Part shown: positions 1 to 8,190 of the stretch, piece by piece
Position numbering within the stretch: the first letter of the stretch is position 1
How the letters are laid out: each line of letters opens with the position of its first letter
Assembly: GCA_009785015.1 (NCBI GenBank)
Contig: WQXD01000014.1
Span: 1-28,763 of the forward strand
Direction of reading: 5' to 3'
Source of the DNA: Oscillospiraceae bacterium
GTDB taxonomy: Bacteria > Bacillota_A > Clostridia > Oscillospirales > WRJC01
Length of the DNA stretch: 28,763 bases
Position numbers and translations under genes: made by a program
Notes under the pieces: model-generated
The model's input: the letters and a program-made list of their open reading frames with translations, nothing else
Database searches by the model: none
Told to the model about the DNA's origin: nothing

Positions 1-152
1 ACGCAGTTGAAATATTCGCGAAGGACGATATGATAATGCTGAAAAAATGGGGGGTGTCCTGCGTTTTCTGCGGTTCATCCGCCGAATTGAAAAAATTCAA
101 GGAAAAAAATATCTGCCCCAAATGCATAAAAGAAGTCAAAGCCGAAATCTGA
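1..152 (+). CDS. AbrB-family transcriptional regulator, C-terminal part (5' end outside window)
   Basis: The plus-strand frame that starts at base 3 is open from the window edge to TGA at 150-152. It encodes about 49 residues beginning AVEIFAKDDMIMLKKWG, followed by a CxxC...CxxC pattern (CVFC, then CPKC) and a lysine-rich end. The phrase 'ALEIF...D.IILKKY' is the end of the SpoVT/AbrB swapped-hairpin DNA-binding fold, and many clostridial AbrB homologues carry a short four-cysteine tail of this kind that probably binds zinc. The DNA-binding N-terminal half lies outside the window. The family acts as transition-state regulators, dimers or tetramers that bind AT-rich promoters; the targets here are unknown. 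The gene converges with the oxidoreductase at 351-1457. Confidence 0.75.
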   Translation, partial: AVEIFAKDDMIMLKKWGVSCVFCGSSAELKKFKEKNICPKCIKEVKAEI

Positions 153-243
153 ACGCCCTTGTGGCTTATAATGAGTATACGACTTTTCCGCTCGCCTGTC
201 AAGGGGTTTTTGCTTTTTTGCTGTTATTTTTGGAAGAAGAGTA

Positions 244-263
244 GGGGCGCACATTGTGCGCCC
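244..263. repeat. Small GC-rich palindrome (possible dispersed intergenic element)
   Basis: An 8-base perfect inverted repeat (GGGCGCAC at 245-252 and GTGCGCCC at 256-263) is separated by three bases and preceded by TAG. No U-run follows, so it does not look like a terminator by itself. Short TAGGGGCG...CGCCC palindromes are familiar to me as dispersed intergenic repeats in several bacterial groups, but only this one copy is in the window, so dispersal cannot be shown here. Confidence 0.45.
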
Positions 264-281
264 GTATTCATCGATAACCGT

Positions 282-318
282 AATAAGAATCCCCCGGCGA
301 AGCCGGGGAATTCTTATT
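282..318. terminator. Probable bidirectional intrinsic terminator
   Basis: Left arm 282-298 and right arm 302-318 pair at 16 of 17 positions around a GAA loop. The seven base pairs nearest the loop are all G-C, and the outer part is A/T-rich, so each strand ends in a U-rich tract (ATTCTTATT). It sits between two convergent genes, the AbrB-family gene ending at 152 and the oxidoreductase ending at 351, where a terminator serving both is expected. It lies 33 bases from the oxidoreductase stop. Confidence 0.65.
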
Positions 319-350
319 TGCAACAAATTTATCCTTTGTCAAATTAATCC

Positions 351-1457
351 TCAGTCTAATTCCCCGTCCGTCAGCCCGAGCGGGAACAGGGCGGGGCGCT
401 CGAATTTTGAGTCGAGGGCAATTATTTTGTCCGAATCGCTCGAATCGTGGATTGAGCACATGATATCGAGCACATGATACGCCATGTCCCCGTGGGCCCT
501 GTGTTTTCTCCCGCTTATGATGCTCTGCGCCATGTCTGAAACGCCTATGCCGCGGCTGTTTTCCTGATAGATAAAATCGATTTCGACTTGCTCCCATTTT
601 TCCATACCCGGCTTTTTAAACAGCACGGGGCCGCCGAACGTGTTGGGGTCGGGGACCCTGAGAGAGCCCTCGGAACCATATATTTCTATATTGGGCAAAT
701 GCGAATCCCAGACATCGAAAGTGGTTATGATCGTGCCGATTGCGCCCGACTCGAATGTGAGCGTGCCGTTGACGTATGTGGGCACTTTTACGTCTATTAT
801 CGTGCCGTTTAACGGCTGGCTGGTGATTTTGCGCGTGGGGAAAGTTATTTTTGTGGCTCCCGCGACTTTTTTGACCGGCCCGAGCATGGAAACGAGCGCA
901 GTCAGATAATACGGGCCCATATCGAACATCGGGCCCCCTCCGAAATCATAATAGAATCCCGGGTCCGGGTGCCAGCTCTCATGCCCGTGCCCCATCATAA
1001 AAGCCACGGCCGCGACGGGGAACCCTATTTGGCCTTCGTCGATTATTTTTTTGCACATCTGTATGCCGCCGCCCAAAAAAGTCTCGGGGGCGCATCCCAC
1101 AAGCAGATTTTTTGATTTCGCGAGCTCTATCACTTGTTTCCCTTCGGTTTTGTTTAATCCGAACGGTTTTTCCGAATATACGTGCTTTCCGGCGTTCAGA
1201 GCGCGCAGATCCACTTCGCAATGGGATTTCGGGGTGGTCAGATTCACCACGAGTTCGATTTCGGGATCGTTATAAAAAGCGTCCACGTCGTGCACTTTGG
1301 GCACATCGAACTGTTTCGCGCGTTTTTCGGCGCGTTCGCGGATCAAATCCATCGCGGCTACGATTTCCACGTTTTTAAATCTGTTTTTCATGTTGCTCAT
1401 GTAAATTTCCGAAATGACGCCGCACCCTACGACTCCCACTTTTACTTTTTCCGCCAT
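351..1457 (-). CDS. Gfo/Idh/MocA-family NAD(P)-dependent oxidoreductase
   Basis: This 368-residue protein has the two-domain layout of the family. The N-terminal Rossmann fold carries the dinucleotide-binding motif VGVVGCGVIS (residues 7-16) and the signature YSEKPFG, with Glu96-Lys97-Pro98, whose lysine is the usual catalytic residue. The C-terminal half (about 130-330) is the substrate-binding beta-sheet domain (GGGPMFDMGPYYLTAL, IEIYGSEGSLRVPDP). Members oxidise or reduce sugars, inositols and sugar derivatives in the cytosol; the substrate cannot be told from sequence. ATG at 1457 has an AGAAGGG site upstream. The ThuA-domain gene is 33 bases upstream in the same operon; ThuA plus Gfo/Idh is a recurrent pairing in sugar utilisation loci. 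It is the last gene of the leftward run and ends at the hairpin at 282-318. Confidence 0.9.
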   Translation of the reverse strand: MAEKVKVGVVGCGVISEIYMSNMKNRFKNVEIVAAMDLIRERAEKRAKQFDVPKVHDVDAFYNDPEIELVVNLTTPKSHCEVDLRALNAGKHVYSEKPFGLNKTEGKQVIELAKSKNLLVGCAPETFLGGGIQMCKKIIDEGQIGFPVAAVAFMMGHGHESWHPDPGFYYDFGGGPMFDMGPYYLTALVSMLGPVKKVAGATKITFPTRKITSQPLNGTIIDVKVPTYVNGTLTFESGAIGTIITTFDVWDSHLPNIEIYGSEGSLRVPDPNTFGGPVLFKKPGMEKWEQVEIDFIYQENSRGIGVSDMAQSIISGRKHRAHGDMAYHVLDIMCSIHDSSDSDKIIALDSKFERPALFPLGLTDGELD

Positions 1458-1490
1458 AAAAAATTTCCCTTCTTCTCTAAATAATATATT

Positions 1491-2222
1491 TTAAACAAAT
1501 TTGTGCACGAAAAATTCCGATGGGTCGGTCGTGCCGTTTTCAAGCGCGATTTTTTTGCCTTCGGCGGCCCACAGCATACCACGTCTCAAAAGCTCCTCGG
1601 CTTCAGGTACGTCGAACACGTCGTCATTGTGCCCGAGCGACGTGTAAAAAACCCTGCCGTGACCCCACATCTTGGTCCAGACCACCGGCATGTCGACGTG
1701 CCTGTTTTTTATATGCGGCCCGTTTGCCACGGGAAAACCCGTAGTTGCGAGTACTTCCACCGCGGGGTCCACATGCAGATAATACTGCTCGCTCGCCACG
1801 TCAAAATCCTTTATCCCGAAAGTGATAGGACTCGATGAGTTCTTTATATTCACCCTGTACGGCGTTTTGTCGTTTCCTGGGTGCGAAACCCAGTTGCCCC
1901 CGCACATAAACTGCCATTCCGTGTCCAACCTGAAAGCGTCGCAGATACCCCCGTGGTTTCCGGCCAAACCGACCCCCGAAGCCACAGCGCGCGAAACCGC
2001 TTCGCGCTGTTCGCCCGTGATATTGCCCATCGTCCAAAGCGGAAATATCAGATCCAGATTCACAAGCCTCTCTTTGTTTTGGGCGAATGCCTCCAAATTG
2101 TCATAGACTTCCACTTCGAAATTTTCCTCTTTCAAAATCCTTTCGACTCTTTTCGCCACGAGCTCCGGTTGGTGCCCGTCCCATCCGCCCCAAACCACCA
2201 TTGCTTTTTGTTTTTCGCCCAT
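1491..2222 (-). CDS. ThuA-domain protein (trehalose-utilisation family)
   Basis: This 243-residue protein matches the ThuA family, which has a class I glutamine-amidotransferase-like flavodoxin fold. Diagnostic stretches are the N-terminal strand AMVVWGGWDGHQP, GVGLAGNHGGICDAF in the middle, and GRVFYTSLGHNDDVF near the end. ThuA takes part in trehalose and related disaccharide use in rhizobia together with an oxidoreductase (ThuB); relatives are linked to 3-keto-sugar metabolism. A soluble cytosolic role is likely because no signal peptide is visible. The start is well supported: GGAGGT lies about 9 bases ahead of ATG at 2222. The Gfo/Idh oxidoreductase follows directly downstream, so the two probably act in one pathway. 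The actual substrate is unknown. Confidence 0.88.
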   Translation of the reverse strand: MGEKQKAMVVWGGWDGHQPELVAKRVERILKEENFEVEVYDNLEAFAQNKERLVNLDLIFPLWTMGNITGEQREAVSRAVASGVGLAGNHGGICDAFRLDTEWQFMCGGNWVSHPGNDKTPYRVNIKNSSSPITFGIKDFDVASEQYYLHVDPAVEVLATTGFPVANGPHIKNRHVDMPVVWTKMWGHGRVFYTSLGHNDDVFDVPEAEELLRRGMLWAAEGKKIALENGTTDPSEFFVHKFV

Positions 2223-2243
2223 TTTTTCGTACCTCCGTAAAAT

Positions 2244-2966
2244 TTAATAAATATTGCTGTAGATATAATACCAGTTCCCATCCAACGGAACTGTCATATA
2301 TTCGTTTGTCATCTTCTCCTCTATTTCGCCCGCGATCCTGTTGTATCGTATTTCCGCCCAGGCGACATAATCCGAAGATACGGGGACATCTATTACAAGC
2401 CCGAACTGCGCGATCAGATTCGCTTCGGCATATTCTTCGCTTTCGGGGTCTATCGCATGTATGAAGCTTATGTACTCGTATTTTTTGAATAATTCGTATA
2501 TTTCGCTGTAATCGCCGCTTTCGCCTATATCGTAAGCCAATGGATCCGCATTGCCCAAACCGTCAAAACTGTAAAATTCTATTTTGTACGGCAAACTCGG
2601 GTCGCCGGGCCTCGCGGCATAAAGGTAATTGCAGCCTTTTGGCATTGTCATATCTTTGATTTTTTCAAATAATTTTTTATCTTGTTCAAAAATGCTTTTT
2701 ATTTTCTCCGGTGAATAGGGGGCATTGTACACCATATCGATTTCCGCGACGTCGATTTCCGCAGCTTGCGCGGTCGTTTCGGCGGATTCGGTGGGATTTT
2801 CCCAGAAATTCGAAGAAGTTTCCTTCTCGGTTTCGTCAGCATCCGAGGTATGGGCCGCGCCGGGCGTTTTATCGGGGCTTTTTGAACCGGAAAACAATAC
2901 GAAAACCGTCAAAAACACAAAAAACACGATCACCGGCGCGCATATGACCAACAATTTTTTAAACAT
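2244..2966 (-). CDS. Membrane-anchored protein of unknown function
   Basis: This 240-residue protein is not recognised. Residues 4-26 form one hydrophobic segment (LLVICAPVIVFFVFLTVFVLF) with a short basic N-terminus. A low-complexity Ser/Thr/Glu/Asp linker follows (about 30-75), then a mainly acidic globular region with many Tyr (EKIKSIFEQDKKLFEKI, YIYSNIY at the end). No lipobox cysteine is present, so it is probably a signal-anchor protein with its body outside the membrane. Its ATG is 5 bases after the purL stop and I see no Shine-Dalgarno, so translation may be coupled to purL. The 21-base gap to the ThuA gene suggests co-transcription. Function unassigned; existence of the gene is well supported by the membrane segment and packing. 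Confidence 0.7.
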   Translation of the reverse strand: MFKKLLVICAPVIVFFVFLTVFVLFSGSKSPDKTPGAAHTSDADETEKETSSNFWENPTESAETTAQAAEIDVAEIDMVYNAPYSPEKIKSIFEQDKKLFEKIKDMTMPKGCNYLYAARPGDPSLPYKIEFYSFDGLGNADPLAYDIGESGDYSEIYELFKKYEYISFIHAIDPESEEYAEANLIAQFGLVIDVPVSSDYVAWAEIRYNRIAGEIEEKMTNEYMTVPLDGNWYYIYSNIY

Positions 2967-2971
2967 AATAT

Positions 2972-5900
2972 CTATTTGAAATATTTTATTCCAGACAAAA
3001 ACAGCATTTGGCTTTTGTTTCCCGGAACGTTTTTGTGTATATTCCCGCCGCTTCTCTCGCTATGGCCCATTTTCCCGAATATTCTGCCGTCGGGGCCGAA
3101 TATGCCTTCAATCGCCAAAACGGAGGAGCCCGGATTAAAATACGGGTGCATCGAAGCATTGCCGCCGAGATCACAGTACTGAGTCGCGATCTGCCCGCTT
3201 TGGACCAGAGCGTCTATTTTTTCATAATTTTCGCAATACACCCTGCCTTCCCTGTGCGAGACCGGAACCGCGTGCATATCGCCCACTTTCAATCCGGAAA
3301 CCCACGGGCTTTTGACGGAGGCCACCCGCGTGTATACGATATCCGCTTTGTGCCTGCCGGTTTTGTTGAATGTCACAGTCAGTCCGTCTTCCTCTAACTT
3401 TTCCCTTATGTCGCCGTAAGGGAGCAGCCCCAATTTGACAAGCGCCTGAAACCCGTTGCCGAGCCCCAAAATCAAACCGTCTTTTTTGAACAGCAAATAT
3501 CTGACCGCCTCGGTTATTTTGGGATCTCTAAAAACGGCCGCGATGAATTTTCCCGCCCCGCCGGGTTCGTCGCCGCCGGAAAACCCGCCGGGAAGAACGA
3601 TCATCTGGCAGGCTGATATCTTGTTGTATAACATTTCGAGCGATTCGGATACCGACCGGGGGGTTTTGTTGCAAAACACGAATACATCGGCAAAACCTCC
3701 CGCTTCCTCAACTTGCGCAGCCGTCTCATATTCGCCGTTTGTCCCCGGGAATACGGGAATCAAAACTTTCGGGATTATCTGGCTTATGTAACTTGTTTGG
3801 CTGTAAATCAAATTCGGCTGGGCGCGAGGAACCGCGAGGGGCCTTTTGTCATACTCTATCTGCGGGACCGAAACGGATATTTCATCGTTTATGGTATGCA
3901 GCGCCGTGGGGAAGACCTCCTCCAAGGGAAGCAGCCATTTGTAAATCAAGTCGTTTAAATCCATGGTTTCGCCGTTTATCGTTATATCGGCAAACGGTTT
4001 CGTTTTGCCGATCAGCTCTCCTCTGGGCAGCATGGCGCTTGATTCCGCTATGAAGGCGCCGTAAAAAGAGGAAAACAATTCCTTTTGGCTCATGGAGCCG
4101 CCCGAAAACCCTATGCCGTTTCCCGCGCACATTTTGAATATGGCTTCCCCGACGCCCCCGAACCCTATCGAATAAGCGGATAAAACCATGTTTTCCTTTA
4201 TCAGCTTGTTTAAGTAGCCGTATAAATTTTTGAGGTCGTCAAAATCCGGCGTACCGTCTTCTTTGTAATAGGGTTTGAGAAGATAAACATATGACGAGTT
4301 GCTCTTAAATTCGTTTGAAATGATTTTATCTGCGCTCGCCGTGCCCACCGCGAACGAAACGAGAGTGGGCGGCACGTCTATATCCGCGGTTTCGCCCGTT
4401 TCGTCTTCATATGAAAATGAACCGGACATGCTGTCCTTGCCTCCGATCGAGGCGATTTCAAGGGCGTTTTGCGCGGAAAGCGCGCCGAGCAGCGACTCGA
4501 AAGGCAGCCCGAATTTTTCGGGGGTGTCCGCCCTCGGAAAATATTCCTGAAAACTCAAGGTAATATCCGCCGTGTCCACACCGGAGGCTACGAGCTTCGA
4601 TACGGATTCTACAACCGCGTAAATCCCGCCCATATACGGGCTTGTTTCGCTCATATACGGTGAAGCCCCGTGGGCCATGACCGAACAGGTGTCGGTTTTT
4701 CCCTGATAAACCGGGATTTTTGCCGCCATAACCTGAGAAGGTGTTAGCCTGTGCTGCCCGCCGAACGGCGAAAATACCGACCCCGCTCCCACCGAAAAAT
4801 CGAACTGCTCCGCGAGCCCTTTTTGCGAGCAGATACAAAGATCCGACAACAAATCGGCGTATGCCTGCTTAAAATCTTCGTTTTGTATTTTTTTATACAT
4901 TATTCCGAGGATATCTTTGATTTTTTCGGCGTCTTTTTCCAAAACTTTCACTTTTGTCTGTTTTTTCGCGCCGTTCGAATTTAAAAAATTCCGGTCCAAA
5001 GAAACGATTTCTCTCCCGTTCCATATCATCCGGAGCCGGTTGTCGCCGGTTACCATGGCTATTTTGGTGGCTTCGAGGTTTTCATTATACGCTTCGTAAA
5101 TGAAGGCTTCGACATATTCGTTTGCGACCACTACGGCCATTCTCTCCTGCGATTCGGATGTGGCGAGCTCCGTTCCGTCCAGCCCTTCATATTTGGCGGG
5201 AATCAGCGAAAGATCTATAAATATGCCGTCTGAAAGCTCGCCTACGGCGACGCAGACGCCGCCCGCCCCGAAGTCGTTGCAGCGTTTTATCATCCGGGCT
5301 ACCTGAGGTCTTTTGAAAAGCCTCAATATTTTGCGTTCTTCGAGCGGGTCGCCCTTCTGGACTTCCGCCGCGCTTGTTTTCAACGATTCGAGATTTTGAG
5401 ATCTGGAGGAGCTCGACGCACCGCCGATTCCGTCCCGGCCCGTCTTGCCGCCTAGCAGAATCACGGCGTCCCCGGGCACGGGGCGCATCCTCATGACATT
5501 CGATTTCGGCACCGCGCCGACGACCGCCCCGAGTTCCATGCGCTTGGCGGCATAATTCGGATGGTACAGCTCGCAGACCATTCCCGAGGCCGCGCCGAAT
5601 TGATTCCCATATGAGGAAAATCCGTCGGCGGCGGTTTTGGTGATTTTGAATTGCGGCAGTTTGTTCGGCAGTGTTTCGCCGGATTTTCTGCGGGGGTCGG
5701 CCGAGCCCGTGACCCTTATGCCCTGATAGGGCCAGGCCCGTCCGGCCAGAACGTCGCGCAAAGTGCCGCCGAGGGCGGTGGCCGCCCCGCCGAAAGGCTC
5801 TATCTCGGTGGGGTGGTTGTGGGTTTCGTTTTTGAACATCAGCAGATAATCCTCAAAGCGGCCGTCGATATTCACTTTGATATTGACAGAGCAGGCGTTG

Positions 5901-6793
5901 ATCTCCTCGGATTCGTCCAGAATCTGCAAATTGCCCTGCTTTTTTTGATATTTCGCGCCGATTGTGGCCAAATCCATCAATGTCACGCTTTTTTTGATTT
6001 TTTTGTTGTATAGTTCGCTTCTTTGGTCAAGGTATTCCGTAAAAGCGTTTTGTACCATAGGATCCGCTATTTCCACATCGGTTATTTCGGTCAGAAAAGT
6101 GGTATGGCGGCAATGGTCGGACCAATACGCGTCGAGCATGCGCATTTCCGTGATTGTGGGGTCGCGGCCCTCCGTGTTTTTGAAATAGCTCTGGCAAAAA
6201 AGCAAATCGTCCGTATCCATGGCAAAAAAGTGGGTCTTCGCAAATTCCTCCAGCTCTTTTTCTCCGAACGAAGTAAAACCGTCGAGTATTTGTACAGCCG
6301 GCGGAAATTCGCAATCCGACTGCAAAGTCGCGCGCGGCTCAAAGGCGGCCTCGCGGCGTTCGACAGGGTTTATGATATATTTTTTTATTTTTTCTATCTC
6401 ATTTTGCGAAACTTCGGCGCCGGCTTTGAGCTCGAGAACATATATTTTGGCGCACTTCACCAAAGGGCGGAAATCCCCGGTCAAAATTTGCAGGCACTGC
6501 GAACACGCGTCGGCGCTCTGGTCGTACTGGCCCGGCAGGTATTCCGCCGCGAAAATTATTTTATCGCCGCCGAAAGGCAAGTTTTCGAGTATTACGTCCG
6601 AGGCGGGCTCTGAAAAGATGGTGAATTTCGCTCTTTCGAACACCTCTTCGCTTATACCTTCCGCGTCGTATCTGTTCACAATCCTCACATTTTCAAGCCA
6701 CTCGAAATCAAAATGATATCTTAATTCCCTCAGGCAGTTTTTCGCTTCCGCGTCATGCGGAGCTTTCTTTTCGGCAAATATTCTGAAAACCAT
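2972..6793 (-). CDS. purL: Phosphoribosylformylglycinamidine synthase, single-chain type, with atypical glutaminase site
   Basis: PurL converts FGAR, ATP and glutamine to FGAM in purine synthesis. The 1273-residue chain has the clostridial single-polypeptide layout: N-terminal domain, two AIRS-like ATP-binding halves (for example MFKNETHNHPTEIEPFGGAA and MAHGASPYMSETSPYMGG) and a C-terminal glutamine amidotransferase domain (PGGFSGGDEPGG, GKMGHSER). I start it at the ATG at 6793, not at an in-frame ATG at 6841: the 6793 ATG has GGAGG six bases upstream and begins MVFRIFAEKK, which matches the family N-terminus, while the extra 16 residues do not. Odd point: in the nucleophile elbow, where the family normally has G-[IV]-C-N-G, the sequence reads ILGLGNGFQ, so residue 1112 is Gly (codon GGC, bases 3460-3458), not Cys. 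The His and Glu of the triad (HSER) are kept. No riboswitch precedes it; it lies 47 bases after mtaB. Confidence 0.95.
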   Translation of the reverse strand: MVFRIFAEKKAPHDAEAKNCLRELRYHFDFEWLENVRIVNRYDAEGISEEVFERAKFTIFSEPASDVILENLPFGGDKIIFAAEYLPGQYDQSADACSQCLQILTGDFRPLVKCAKIYVLELKAGAEVSQNEIEKIKKYIINPVERREAAFEPRATLQSDCEFPPAVQILDGFTSFGEKELEEFAKTHFFAMDTDDLLFCQSYFKNTEGRDPTITEMRMLDAYWSDHCRHTTFLTEITDVEIADPMVQNAFTEYLDQRSELYNKKIKKSVTLMDLATIGAKYQKKQGNLQILDESEEINACSVNIKVNIDGRFEDYLLMFKNETHNHPTEIEPFGGAATALGGTLRDVLAGRAWPYQGIRVTGSADPRRKSGETLPNKLPQFKITKTAADGFSSYGNQFGAASGMVCELYHPNYAAKRMELGAVVGAVPKSNVMRMRPVPGDAVILLGGKTGRDGIGGASSSSRSQNLESLKTSAAEVQKGDPLEERKILRLFKRPQVARMIKRCNDFGAGGVCVAVGELSDGIFIDLSLIPAKYEGLDGTELATSESQERMAVVVANEYVEAFIYEAYNENLEATKIAMVTGDNRLRMIWNGREIVSLDRNFLNSNGAKKQTKVKVLEKDAEKIKDILGIMYKKIQNEDFKQAYADLLSDLCICSQKGLAEQFDFSVGAGSVFSPFGGQHRLTPSQVMAAKIPVYQGKTDTCSVMAHGASPYMSETSPYMGGIYAVVESVSKLVASGVDTADITLSFQEYFPRADTPEKFGLPFESLLGALSAQNALEIASIGGKDSMSGSFSYEDETGETADIDVPPTLVSFAVGTASADKIISNEFKSNSSYVYLLKPYYKEDGTPDFDDLKNLYGYLNKLIKENMVLSAYSIGFGGVGEAIFKMCAGNGIGFSGGSMSQKELFSSFYGAFIAESSAMLPRGELIGKTKPFADITINGETMDLNDLIYKWLLPLEEVFPTALHTINDEISVSVPQIEYDKRPLAVPRAQPNLIYSQTSYISQIIPKVLIPVFPGTNGEYETAAQVEEAGGFADVFVFCNKTPRSVSESLEMLYNKISACQMIVLPGGFSGGDEPGGAGKFIAAVFRDPKITEAVRYLLFKKDGLILGLGNGFQALVKLGLLPYGDIREKLEEDGLTVTFNKTGRHKADIVYTRVASVKSPWVSGLKVGDMHAVPVSHREGRVYCENYEKIDALVQSGQIATQYCDLGGNASMHPYFNPGSSVLAIEGIFGPDGRIFGKMGHSERSGGNIHKNVPGNKSQMLFLSGIKYFK

Positions 6794-6799
6794 TGCGAG

Positions 6800-6804
6800 C
6801 CTCC
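6800..6804 (-). promoter_or_regulatory. Ribosome binding site that fixes the purL start
   Basis: On the minus strand GGAGG lies six bases before ATG at 6793. The longer alternative ATG at 6841 overlaps the mtaB stop codon by one base (TAATG) and has no clear Shine-Dalgarno, so the downstream start is preferred. Confidence 0.75.
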
Positions 6805-6840
6805 AACATTGTATGATTTGATTTTTGTCTCTGTAGTACA

Positions 6841-8187
6841 TTATATCATATCCGCATACCCGTTGTCAACAATTTCGCCGTATAAATAATCCTTATCGCA
6901 GTCGAAAATTTTTATCCTCGCCGCGGGGGGAGGGCGGAAGCGGCCCGCCTTTATTTTCACGTCAAAAAAATTTTTGGTTTTGGCGGTATAATATCCGCCG
7001 GTCATATTTTCGATGATCACGTCGAATTCCCCTCCGAGATTTTGCCGGTGGATTTTTTCTTTTATCCGGACGCAGGCTTTTGAAAGTTCTCCGCTCCTGT
7101 AATTTTTCAGGTTTTCGCTTATCTGGCCGGCAAACTTTGCAGCCTTTGTATTTTCGCGTTTCGAATATTTGAATATGTGCGCGTGATATATGTCCAAAAG
7201 TTTTACCATCGCAATCGATTTTTCAAAATCTTCGTCGGTTTCCCCGGGAAACCCGACGATCATATCCGCGGTCAGATTCAAGCCCTTTATTTTTTGTCTG
7301 GCGTATTCTATATTTTTTACCGCGGTTTCGGCGCTGTATTTTCTGCGCATGGCGGAAAGCACGGCTGTCGAACCGCTCTGCAGCGACAAATGAAAGTGGT
7401 TCGCCATTTTTTTCAAGGAGGCGAACCTGTCAATAAAATCCCTTTTGACAAGGGAGGGGTCGACCGAACTCAGGCGAATCGAGCTTATGTTATTTAGTTT
7501 CGGCTCGGCATCTAATTGTTCTAAAAGCTTTGCGAGGTCGAAATTTTTGTCTTTGAAATCCTTTCCGTATGAGGAAATCTCTATGCCGGTCAAAACGATT
7601 TCGCGGCAGCCTATTTGGTCAAAATGTTTCGCTTCGGCCAATATATGCCCGTATTCCCTCGATCTTGAAGCGCCGCGGAGGCTGGGTATGATGCAGTACG
7701 AGCATTTATAGTCGCAGCCGTCTTGTATTTTTATATATGCCCTCGTTTTTGTCGAGCGGCCGGCGCTCATATTTTCATATGTTGTATACTCTTCCGCGTT
7801 TTTTACCAAAATGTTGTTTTCGGGCCGGATGCCGTTTAAAATATCGAGCGCGAGTTTCGGTATTTTGGTTTTTTCGCTCGTGCCGACTACGATATCCGCC
7901 GACAGATCCGTTTTAAACGCTTCGGGTTTGTTTTGCGAAAAACAGCCGCATACCGCGATTACCGCGTTTTTGTTTTGTTTTTTCGCGCGGCGTATCATCT
8001 GTTTTGATTTTTTGTCGCTGCCGGCCGTGACCGCGCAGGTATTGATCACATATACGTCGCATACATCCCCGAAATCTTTTATTTCAAATCCGGCGTCGGC
8101 AAAGCCGGTTATCACGCATTCGCTTTCATATTGATTTACGCGGCAGCCAAGCGTGCAGACGCCCGCGGAAAATTTTTTATCCGGCAT
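6841..8187 (-). CDS. mtaB: tRNA (t6A37) methylthiotransferase MtaB
   Basis: MtaB is a radical-SAM enzyme that adds a methylthio group to N6-threonylcarbamoyladenosine 37 of ANN-decoding tRNAs. The 448-residue protein has the three expected parts. The N-terminal MTTase domain has cluster cysteines in TLGCRVNQYES (Cys15), NTCAVT (Cys51) and VCGCFSQ (Cys82). The radical-SAM domain has CDYKCSYC (Cys158, Cys162, Cys165), then LTGIEISSYG and VGFPGETDEDF. A C-terminal TRAM-like region spans about 370-440. The motif TLGCxVNQYES separates MtaB from MiaB and RimO. The start at 8187 follows the upstream stop by three bases with only a weak Shine-Dalgarno, so coupling to the YdjM-like gene is likely; purL follows. 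Confidence 0.95.
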   Translation of the reverse strand: MPDKKFSAGVCTLGCRVNQYESECVITGFADAGFEIKDFGDVCDVYVINTCAVTAGSDKKSKQMIRRAKKQNKNAVIAVCGCFSQNKPEAFKTDLSADIVVGTSEKTKIPKLALDILNGIRPENNILVKNAEEYTTYENMSAGRSTKTRAYIKIQDGCDYKCSYCIIPSLRGASRSREYGHILAEAKHFDQIGCREIVLTGIEISSYGKDFKDKNFDLAKLLEQLDAEPKLNNISSIRLSSVDPSLVKRDFIDRFASLKKMANHFHLSLQSGSTAVLSAMRRKYSAETAVKNIEYARQKIKGLNLTADMIVGFPGETDEDFEKSIAMVKLLDIYHAHIFKYSKRENTKAAKFAGQISENLKNYRSGELSKACVRIKEKIHRQNLGGEFDVIIENMTGGYYTAKTKNFFDVKIKAGRFRPPPAARIKIFDCDKDYLYGEIVDNGYADMI

Positions 8188-8190
8188 TTT

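Noticed and set aside
6794..6840. Purine riboswitch or promoter ahead of purL
   Set aside because: The 47-base gap holds only a ribosome binding site; no aptamer-like pairing or promoter was seen.
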